Of a DNA stretch of 64,000 bases, positions 55,836 to 64,000 are shown piece after piece (position 1 is the first letter of the stretch; the number at the start of each line of letters is the position of its first letter). This stretch comes from Candidula unifasciata (Eukaryota; Mollusca; Gastropoda; Stylommatophora; Geomitridae), in assembly GCA_905116865.2 (NCBI GenBank), contig CAJHNH020004535.1, positions 1 to 64,000 on the forward strand, given 5' to 3'. Made by a program: the position numbers and the translations under genes. The notes beneath the pieces are model-generated. The model saw only the letters and a program-made list of their open reading frames with translations, ran no database searches and had not been told where the DNA came from.

Positions 55836-56780
55836 GCCTAGCAGATGACAGTCCTGTAGACTGCTGGCAACTCGGTTAGACTGAAACTGGTTGCAACAAA
55901 CACAGAGTTCTATCTAAAGGTCGCACAACAAAGTCTGACAACACTGGTCACGACAGAATCAATATAATTCCCAATGTTACGCAGCCCGTCCACTGACCGA
56001 CACAATACCCAACTTGTCAGTTTTGCTTTCCAGAATTCTCGCTCCAGTCAGACCGAACAGTGAGTTTCATTTATACCAATGAAATGACAAATAAATATAA
56101 AATATTTGTCTTCACAAAAATTGTACGAAAATTGATACTGTCAATTTATATTTTACAGAAATATGTATGTTTCTATTTGAATTGTGTAATGGGCTGTTTA
56201 CATCTACAACCTTAGCGAAATGGTTATATGTGCTAAATCTGGACTAATCTGCAGGAAACGGAAAGAAAGGCTGGTTCTCCCCACTTTTTAAACTGACGCA
56301 AGATGTTTGCCAGTTTCACCTTCCCCGCGATCTTTCTAGATATTTAGTAATTACGTTGTTTTTTCCCACGTCAATATCATACAATAGTTTTCCTCCGTCA
56401 TGTCTTTTCTCTCTGTTTCTTTTTTTTTTCCAAATACTTGAGTAATTTAAATATGGAGAGGGAATCGCTAAGTAATTACTTTAAAATATGTTTTTTCCAA
56501 ACGTAAAAAAAAAAATTGTAAATAGTTGCAAATACTCGTTTTCTGGCAATTGTTTCTGATACAAGTGTTTTCCATGCCATGATTCCAAACTGACCAACGT
56601 ATCTCTTTTCACTTACAATTTTCCTGCTGTGGCGACGTGTCCAGTTCTCCTTTTCTCACAGCGTCCCCAAAGTATATGGCTGCTTTTAATGCGGGTAATC
56701 GCCAAGAAATAATCTAGTATTTAGTATGTAAGTGTCAGCCTTTGCTTTAGCCGGGAAGCTTCCTGACCATTCCATTTGAA
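55836..56780 (-). promoter_or_regulatory. Presumed 5' UTR and promoter region of YME1L
   Basis: Upstream of the start codon there is no repeat or coding frame I recognise up to 56,780. No TATA box or other core element can be assigned with confidence, so this is a positional call only. Confidence 0.3.
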
Positions 56781-56785
56781 GCTCC

Positions 56786-56990
56786 TCGTATGGGTTCCGG
56801 GGTCCCATTTGGAGGAAGAAGGGGGGGGGGGAATAGACCTAATGCCGCTAAAAACAGCATGTAGTAAAAGCCGACTAATTAAGGATGTTTCCTTCGAAGT
56901 CGAAGGGCATCTGCCTGAGAGGCTACGAACCAACAGTCTGTTTACCAATAAGCCAGATCTGTAAAATGGATGTGCGCGCAAAACTCAAAC
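56786..56990 (+). mobile_element. GAA-tailed repeat family C, plus orientation, tail lost
   Basis: CGTATGGGTTCCGGGGTCCC, GCATGTAGTAAAAGCCGACT, CGAAGTCGAAGGGCATCTGC, GAGGCTACGAACCAACAGTC and GATCTGTAAAATGGATGTGC are the expected blocks in order. Confidence 0.65.
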
Positions 56991-57009
56991 ACCCAGCAAT
57001 ACCAACGGA

Positions 57010-57410
57010 AACTAAAAGACAAATTATAAACGCAATCTTTTTTTTTTTTTTTACCAACATTGCATTGCCAAACCTGGGCACTAACAAATAAGAACAAAAG
57101 CGGAAACTAACGAAGTCCGAAATAGTTTGAGAAAAGCAATCAACGTAAGAAAAATAGACCACAAAAGAATTAAGATATCATTAGAATGGCTGGAACAACA
57201 ATTGTAATTAGATTTATTGAAAAACAAAGACCGAAATAGTTTGGTCATGTGGTCAGATTGGACCCAGCGTAAACGGTTGCAAGATAATGAAAACATCAAG
57301 AGGCAGAGAAAGGCCAAGAAGAATATGGCTAGATGGAGTTAACAACTTGCTGAAACTCAGTATCACCATGCAGCAAGCTAACGGATTCCGATCCTTAGCT
57401 GTGCCTGCGA
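57010..57410 (+). mobile_element. LINE C-terminal fragment
   Basis: The plus strand encodes EKQRPK-FGHVVRLDPA and, after a frame change, KTSRGRERPRRIWLDGVNN, the FGHV-R and GR-RPR--W blocks at LINE polyprotein ends, then L-LSITMQQANG (compare LQQHDVPMVEAA). It is dead. Confidence 0.6.
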
Positions 57411-57444
57411 CACCCAACACCACTAAGTAGAGAGAGACAATAAA

Positions 57445-57546
57445 CAGATGCAAAACTCTGGTTCTGAAACAAGACTTAAGTCCAGAAGTGGACACACAAC
57501 CAGAACTTTCCGTCGGAGTCTACAGCCCGGGATCACTAAAAAGAAG
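57445..57546 (+). mobile_element. GAA-tailed repeat family C, tail half
   Basis: GCAAAACTCTGGTTCTGAAA, CAAGACTTAAGTCCAGAAGT, GGACACACAACCAGAACTTT and CCGTCGGAGTCTACAGCC, ending AAAAAGAAG. Confidence 0.6.
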
Positions 57547-57713
57547 ATTCTATTGAAAGCGATGATATAACGAGAGATTGTTTTTTTCCAGGCGCATCAT
57601 AACAGTTGAAAAGTGATATTTTTTATGGAATGTCTACCCGCTTTTTTAAAGCAGATGCTATAACACGACACGCACACAGATATATTATCTAAGTGTCTTC
57701 TTCATAAAATGTA

Positions 57714-58010
57714 TTTCTTTTTCTTTTTCTTCTTCGCGTTCATCGGCTGTAAACTCCGGTGGAAAGTTCTGGTTGTTCGTCCACTTTTGGACTGCAGTCC
57801 TCCTATTCCAGAACCTGAATGTTGCATGTGCATCCGTTTGACAGATCTGACTAATTTGTATGCAGACTGTTGGCTCCTTGTCTCTCAGGCAGGTGCATTC
57901 TGACTTCGAAGGAAGCTCCCAATTAGTCGACTCTTACGACATGCTTTTGGGTAGGCAGTGGATCTATTCTTGTTTTCCTTATAATAGGGCTCCGGAACCC
58001 ACACGGGGAA
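57714..58010 (-). mobile_element. GAA-tailed repeat family C, near complete
   Basis: TTTTTCTTCTTCGCGTTCAT, CGGCTGTAAACTCCGGTGG, TTCTGGTTGTTCGTCCAC, CAGAACCTGAATGTTGC, TTGTATGCAGACTGTTGGC, AATTAGTCGACTCTTACGAC and GGCAGTGGATCTATTC, ending ACCCACACGGGG. Confidence 0.75.
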
Positions 58011-58059
58011 AAAAATGTTTATCAAAACTTGTCACCCCCTCGTGAGATGCAACTTTTCG

Positions 58060-58215
58060 TTATTTTGAAGCTCCACCCTGGCTCTTTCCAGGGGCCGCAG
58101 TATAGCCCGGCCATAAATATGGCCTAATGGCTGAAGGCGGTTTCTGGGATCTCTCCACGGGTGATCCTCACCCACATGGTGGCACTTTCTGTCATCACTT
58201 TCTGTCAATAAAGTT
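58060..58215 (-). mobile_element. RNase H-bearing LINE, 3' tail only
   Basis: The minus strand reads GAAAGTGCCACCATGTGGGT, GAGGATCACCCGTGGAGAGA, TCCCAGAAACC, matching the end of the LINE at 6165-6220 (GTGCCACCATG, GGGTCACCCGGGGAGAGG, TCCCAGAAACC). Confidence 0.65.
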
Positions 58216-58354
58216 TATAAATAAAGCTACAGTGTATCTCCAACACTCTTGCCTTTTAGTCCCTTGTTTACTATGTCAGACGCTTATTTGATCGTCTCTT
58301 GATATCCTCACATTTGAAACGCCGTCTACTCCAGGCATATTTACAGTTGTTTTC

Positions 58355-58470
58355 TGTAGTAAACTACTGCACGTAAATTTGCTAAAAAAAAAAAAAAAAA
58401 AAAAACAGCCCCCCCCCCCCCCCCCCCCCAATGCTGGGGTTCGTTCTGCAAAGAACTAGCTTTAAGTTGT
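58355..58470 (+). mobile_element. SINE family A fragment with poly-A and poly-C expansions
   Basis: GTAAACTACTGCACGTAAAT, then about 22 A, CAG, about 21 C, then GGGGTTCGTTCTGCAA. In intact copies this interval reads CTAGAAAAACCAC, AACAGCCAGGGGCTG, so both short runs have expanded. Confidence 0.65.
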
Positions 58471-59990
58471 TTTTTAAAGAAGACATATATTAGTGTTGAA
58501 AAAATAGTTGCCTGTTTTATTATAGGCTCATTTTCTCCCCATTCCCGGTCTCTATAATCTCTATATTTGGTTTGCTTTAAATACTCTATGCTCTGTCTGA
58601 CGATAACACTATTTAGTCGTTACAATCGCGCCGCCACAAAGTTAACCATCGGGGGTGGGGGCTTTAACCCTACCCATCCGCCCACCTTACAAATCGTATA
58701 GCTAAATGTGGGAGAGGAGGCGTTTTACCCAAGATAAAATTATTTTTAAAAAATGAGGAGGGAGGGAGACCTCATCACCTAGGCAAACAATCGGTGGCAG
58801 CTCAGATCCCCTCAACCAATTAGAAAACATTGCGGACTCCCAAACCAAACCCTCCTCGCCACCTTACAAACGTTCTCTTTATTTGGGGGTGCGGGATCTT
58901 AGGTGAGTCCTCCCCCTCCCTTACCCAATAATTATGTCAGGGAGCAAGGATGCCCCCCCCCCCCCATAACCATGTATGGAAATACTGAGCCCTCAGGTTC
59001 CGGCGCCTCTGTCTAGGTTTGTTATATTGTGAAGCTTGCTATTATACTTTTCGTTCTGTTTTATATCTTTTCTTCATATAAGACAGGTTGGAATACATTC
59101 TGTGTCGATTGGTCAAGCTTTGACATTTGATTTCTGCCGCTTTTATGTATATTTCAGAGCTTTTTCGCACTGCTATTTTCGGTTTTGTATTTTCGCCATA
59201 TTTGATAGACCTTTTTATTCTAGAAAATTTGAATAAATTTGCAAATAACTTGACACATGAAGTGACTTGAGTGGAAACTCGACTTGGAAACAGTCTTGCT
59301 AAATTGAGACTTGACTCATGACTTTGTGGCAGTGACTCCGGACTCCAAATGGACTTGAAGGGTGGCGACCTAGTCCAACCTCTGCTATCTGGTGCTAAAA
59401 TGTTTTGGCGCCAATCGTCTTTCGTGAAATGATAAAAGTGGTGCTGATTGTTTGCATCGTTGTCTGAAGACATTTATGTATTTTGAATTTGAAATGAAAT
59501 CATTGGGATTTGAGTGGTTTTCCTCCATCTAAAGCAGTGGTCTCTATCCTGAGAGGCGCACCCCTTTGGGGTGGGTGGGGGGGGGGGGGGGGTTTATAGA
59601 GTGGGGGAGGTGAATAGGTTTCGAGGGGAAGGGGTCGTCGGGCAATTTTGAAAATGAGCGCATTTGTTAAAATAAGTTTTTTTTTTTAAAAACTTTAAAT
59701 GTGTTTAAAAGAATAAAATGTTTTTTTTTTAATTCATAAAAAAAAAAGCAGACTTTTTTGTTTCGTTTTCATAAGCAGTTTCTATATCTACCTGTAAAAA
59801 ATCGAAATAATGTGATAACTTGGGCTTTTTTTAATAGATTAGGAACACGTTTATACTTTAACGTATCTCCATACTAAGTTTGTTTTTTGTCTTGTTACCC
59901 TCCTCTTTTAGTCACATTCTTATGTTGTGGGGTGAGGGGGTGTCTTGCCATATACTTAAAAGAGGCATGGGGTCTTGCAATGTAATTAAG
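58471..59990. other. Intergenic stretch with homopolymer runs
   Basis: Contains G or C runs (58955-58970, 59577-59593) and T runs near 59680-59730. A 143-codon minus frame at 59042-59473 has no recognisable motif and overlaps a stretch of ACTTGACTC-like repeats (59250-59340); not called. No other element is identified. Confidence 0.4.
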
Positions 59991-61400
59991 GGAGTATGTA
60001 TGGTGGGCTTGCCATTTACCTAAGAGGGTGTGGTGTCTTGCAATGTACTCAAAGGAGTGTGGAGTCTTGCTATATACTCAAAAGAGGTGTGGGGTATTGC
60101 AATATGGTCAAGGGAGTGTGGTCTTGCTATATACCAAAGAGGGTGTGGTGTCTTGCAATATACTCAAGGGAGTGTGGTAGTCTTGCCATATACCCAAGAA
60201 AGTGTGGCGGTCTTGCCATATACTTAAGGAAGTGTGGTGGTCTTGCCACATACCCAAGGAAGTGTGGTGGTCTTGCCATATACCCAAGGAAATGTGGCGG
60301 TCTTGCCATATACCCAAGGAAGTGTGGCGGTCTTGCCATATACCCAAGGAAGTGTGGCGGTCTTGCCATATACCCAAGGAAGTGTGGCGGTCTTGCCATA
60401 TACCCAAGGAAGTGTGGCGGTCTTGCCATATACCCAAGGAAATGTGGCGGTCTTGCCATATACCCAAGGAAGTGTGGCGGTCTTGCCATATACCCAAGGA
60501 AATGTGGCGGTCTTGCCATATACCCAAGGAAGTGTGGCGGTCTTGCCATATACCCAAGGAAATGTGGCGGTCTTGCCATATACCCAAGGAAGTGTGGCGG
60601 TCTTGCCATATACCCAAGGAAGTGTGGCGGTCTTGCCACATACCCAAGGAAGTGTGGTGGTCTTGACATATACCCAAGGAAGTGTGGTGGTCTTGACATA
60701 TACCCACGGAAGTGTGTTGGTCTTGCCATATACCCAAGGAAATGTGGCGGTCTTGCCATATACCCAAGGAAGTGTGGCGGTCTTGCCACATACCCAAGGA
60801 AGTGTGGTGGTCTTGACATATACCCAAGGAAGTGTGGCGGTCTTGCCACATACCCAAGGAAGTGTGGTGGTCTTGACATATACCCAAGGAAATGTGGCGG
60901 TCTTGCCATATACCCAAGGAAGTGTGGCGGTCTTGCCATATACCCAAGGAAGTGTGGTAGTCTTGCCATATACCCAAGGAAGTGTGGCGGTCTTGCCACA
61001 ACCCAAGGAAATGTGGTGGTCTTGCCATATACCCAAGGAAGTGTGGTAGTCTTTCCATATTCTCAAGGAAGCGTGGCGGTCTTGCCATATACACAAGGAA
61101 GTGTGGCGGTCTTGCCACATACCCAAGGAAATGTGGTGGTCTTGCCATATACCCAAGGAAGTGTGGTAGTCTTTCCATATTCTCAAGGAAGCGTGGCGGT
61201 CTTGCCATATACCCAAGGAAGTGTGGTGGTCTTGCCATATACCCAAGGAAGTGTGGCGGTCTTGCCATATACCCAAGGAAGTGTGGCGGTCTTGCCATAT
61301 ACCCAAGGAAGTGTGGCGGTCTTGCCATATACCCAAGAAAGTGTGGCGGTCTTGCCATATACCTAAGGAAGTGTGGTGGTCTTGCCATATACCCAAAGGG
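59990..61400. repeat. 30-bp minisatellite, about 46 units
   Basis: The unit is CTTGCCATATACCCAAGGAA then GTGTGGCGGT, with variants ATGTGG, GGTGGT and GACATA. The first eight units are diverged and later ones nearly identical; a one-base loss near 61012 shifts register. Longer blocks such as TCTTTCCATATTCTCAAGG recur at 61050 and 61171. Because 30 is divisible by three, frames of up to 456 codons are open on both strands. Confidence 0.95.
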
Positions 61401-61611
61401 TGCCTGACCTGAAAAAGGGTGGAGACCACTCTTGTAGAGTGATGAACACCATTCAATGGTTATAGGTGTGAGATAAGGCTGACATGAGCCCGGGAATTCC
61501 TAAGTACGGACCGTGTGAAATAAGTCTGACAAGAGCTCGAGATGTTGCTTGGCAGTAGGGATGGTCTAACAGGCAAAGACCATCAACACTGTTTTGCCAC
61601 ATATGTCTTTG

Positions 61612-62045
61612 TCTTCTTATTTAGCCCTTGAGGTTCATTACTGCAAATATCAACTGCCTCCATTCATCTCTCCGGTTGGCCTTCTCTTTCCAGTTGGTGA
61701 TAATAAGTGTTTGTAAGTCATTCTGAATAGTATCTCTCCATTGTCTTCTTGGTCTGCCTCTTGGTCTATGACCGAGTATACAGTTCTACCTCTTTATCAT
61801 CTGACATTCTCTCAATATGTCTAAGTCATTGCAGTCTAATAGCCCTCATGATGCCAGTGATTGGTGGTGATTTAAACAGATTGTGAATTTCATTGTTGCT
61901 TCTCACTCTCCATTCCCCACTATTTGCAACTTTGATGGGTTCAACGATTTATCGCAAGACTGTTTTTGAAAATCTGTAAAAAGGCTTTATCTCTTTTAGT
62001 TGTGCTCCAAGTTTCAGCACCATATAAAACAACTGAACCACATCT
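61612..62045 (-). mobile_element. LINE C-terminal fragment (RTE-like or related)
   Basis: The minus strand encodes VVLYGAETW, then R-NNEIHNLFKSPPITGIMRAI, RLQ-LRHIERMSDD and, after stops, RQTKKTMERYYSE and QPERWMEAV. This is the usual LINE C-terminal order (YGAETW, NEEI--LF--P-I---I--RRL-W-GHI-RM). It is dead. Confidence 0.7.
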
Positions 62046-62146
62046 GTGGGGTTTTAAAAAAAGAAACAAATTACAACTAGAAATATCAATGGAAAAAGAA
62101 AGAGGGAGACAGTATGAGAAGATTTTTGGCAGCTTTTCACCAGTGC

Positions 62147-62372
62147 GTTGGCTCTGTGGCTAAGTCGGTGCGAACGCTTCGTAATGCCGGGTTCTATCCC
62201 AGCTGTGGGCCATTCACCTTGCGTTGGTTTCGACAGTGGTATCAAGAAAGCCGACCGTCCAGAAAGCAATGGCAATTTACTGGACGTAAATTTGCCTAGA
62301 GAAACCACACAACAGCCAGGGGCTGCTGGGGTTGGTTCTGCAACGTCCTGTAAAGGATTCGCAACTAACCCT
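62147..62372 (+). mobile_element. tRNA-derived SINE family A
   Basis: The head TTGGCTCTGTGGCTAAGTCG, B-box position GGGTTCTATCCCAGC (one change from consensus), core GCCGACCGTCCAGAAAGC and tail GTCCTGTAAAGGATTCGCAA. Short flanking duplication CCAGTGC (62140-62146, 62376-62382). Confidence 0.88.
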
Positions 62373-62509
62373 TCGCCAGTGCATAAAGAAATGTCAGCAT
62401 AAGAACTGATACATCTTGTTAAAGATTACATGATATGGAGGTACACTGCCATGCCAGCTAGCAAGGCATTTAATGAAGAAAATGCCAATAATATGAAAAA
62501 CGTAAACTA

Positions 62510-62640
62510 AAGTAAAGGTCCATTCAAAACCAGCACAAGGTGGTCTGCTGCCAAATCACCTGCAGCAGGGGTCAAATCTAGCACCTTGAAAGTACAAAGC
62601 GTGTTTACAGCAATTAAGTCACAGACACAGAAATCTTTCC
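62510..62640 (-). mobile_element. SINE family B-like fragment
   Basis: The minus strand has CAAGGTGCTAGATTTGACCC (B-box-like), AGGTGATTTGGCAGCAGACC and TGGACCTTTACTTTA, the end pattern of family B. The interior is short. Confidence 0.45.
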
Positions 62641-63244
62641 CATGCACGCATCATTTCTTTACAAAAACCTCATATTAGGTTTGATGTATTTGTATAGTCC
62701 ATACTGAGTATACAAACAATATGAATTCAATACACAGTTTTATTTACAATAAATTCACAGATTCTGTTCACTGATTTATTGATACATTCTGATCCCCATT
62801 ATTGAACAAAACATGGCAAAGTCATTAACCACTGATAAAAACAGAAGCATGTCACACTTACACACATTCAGACTAGCACAAGGAAAGATGAATCTATCAG
62901 GCTTCAATCCTATGTTATTGTTATTGATGTTTTTAACCAAGCATATGAGTTTTAGCGCCAAATCAATAATTAACAATCTCTTGAGTGCAGGAAGCAGACA
63001 GAAAGTTCACAAACTACACTGTTGAGCTCCGTAATTTCTTACACAGATGTTCTTTGATGCCACGACACAAACTGTCTAACATAGCTCTCTTGGTCTCCCC
63101 TAGCTCCTCTTCCCCTGCAACTATTTCTTACACAGATGTTTTCTGATGCCTTGACACAAAACTGTTTATCTAGAAACATTCTAGTCACTTTAATTTACTT
63201 CAGTGTATCTGCATGTGATACACACTGACTGTTTTTCTCCCTCC

Positions 63245-64000
63245 GGGTTGCTACTTAAAGGTTGGACAGCTCAGGCCAGGCTGTTATCTGAGGGTTGGAC
63301 AGCTCAGCAAGCTGGCCAGGCTGTTATCTAAGAATTTGACAACACAGCAAGCTGGCCTGGCTGTTATCTGAGGGTTGGACAGCACAGCAAGCTGGCCTGG
63401 CTGTTTTCTGAGGATTGGACAGCACAGAAAGCTGGCCTGGCTGTTATCTGAGGGTTGGACAGCACAGCAAGCTGGCCTGGCTGTTATCTGAGGGTTGGAC
63501 AGCTCAGGCCAGGCTGTTATCTTAGGGTTAGACAGCTCAGCAAGCTGGCCTGGCTGTTATCTGAGGGTTGGACACCACAGCAAGCTGGCCTGGCTGTTAT
63601 CTGAGGGTTAGACAGCACAGCAAGCTGGCCTGGCTGTTATCTGAGGGTTGGACAGCACAGCAAGCTGGCCTGGCTGTTATCTAAGAATTTGACAACACAG
63701 CAAGCTGGCCTGGCTGTTATCTAAGAATTTGACAGCACAGCAAGCTGGCCTGGCTGTTATCTAAGAATTTGACATCACAGCAAGCTGGCCTGGCTGTTAT
63801 CTAAGAATTTGACAGCACAGCAAGCTGGCCTGGCTGTTATCTAAGAATTTGACAGCACAGCAAGCTGGCCTGGCTGTTATCTAAGAATTTGACAACACAG
63901 CAAGCTGGCCTGGCTGTTATCTAAGGGTTGGACACCACAGCAAGATGGCCATGCTGTTATCTAAGGGTTGGACAGCTCAGCAAGCTGGCCATGCTGTTAT
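63245..64000. repeat. 40-bp minisatellite, about 19 units, running off the window
   Basis: The unit is AAGCTGGCCTGGCTGTTATC then TGAGGGTTGGACAGCACAGC. Early units have TGAGGGTTGGACAG and later ones TAAGAATTTGACAG; some early units lack AAGCTGG. The right end is beyond base 64000. Confidence 0.95.

Noticed and set aside
59042..59473. 143-codon minus-strand frame
   Set aside because: No recognisable motif or homologous pattern, and part overlaps degenerate repeats; the length is possible by chance in this amount of sequence.
59996..61366. 456-codon open frame
   Set aside because: It is a 10-residue repeat forced open by a 30-bp minisatellite; overlapping frames on both strands are equally long, with no start context, domain or splice evidence.

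Overview
The window is eukaryotic, intron-rich and repeat-dense. GT-AG introns of about 0.1 to 5 kb, RTE-type LINEs with (GAA)n tails, tRNA-derived SINEs and very many intronic minisatellites fit an invertebrate, most likely a lophotrochozoan such as a gastropod mollusc. The taxon is an inference from genome style, not a proof.

Two host genes are supported, arranged tail to tail. On the plus strand, about 7.37-14.32 kb, lies the 3' part of a gene for a protein with two hotdog-fold (thioesterase-like) segments; its first exon or exons were not found. On the minus strand, 55,835 down to 18,296, lies a complete gene for a YME1L-type i-AAA mitochondrial protease. I reconstructed it exon by exon: 20 coding exons, all with GT-AG borders and compatible phases, 2,229 coding bases, 742 residues. 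It carries a matrix-targeting-type N-terminus, one transmembrane segment, an AAA+ module and an HEAGH zinc protease module. The transmembrane exon (42,702-42,775) and several others are too short to stand out as open frames and were found by splice-phase logic.

Layout. 1-2,905: 5' part of a decayed hAT element split by an RTE LINE insertion with a 12-bp target duplication. 3.2-6.3 kb: a palindromic MITE-like element, a SINE and a dead RNase H-bearing LINE. 6.9-14.5 kb: LINE fragments and the hotdog gene, whose third visible intron is mostly a 3.3-kb minisatellite. 14.5-18.3 kb: intergenic sequence with a LINE fragment. 18.3-55.8 kb: the YME1L gene, its introns packed with minisatellites, a near full-length RTE copy, nested SINEs and a foldback LINE fragment. 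55.8-64 kb: upstream region with GAA-tailed repeats, a LINE tail, a 30-bp minisatellite, another LINE/SINE patch and a 40-bp minisatellite that runs off the window.

The most unusual signal is the link between minisatellites and splice sites. A 53-bp array directly downstream of YME1L exon 6 copies that exon's 5' splice site in every unit, in a form resembling a zero-length recursive-splicing exon. A second array copies the intronic flank of the exon 17 acceptor, including its AG. A third, in the hotdog gene, runs straight into a real acceptor. Long open frames inside the minisatellites are by-products of unit length and are not called as genes.
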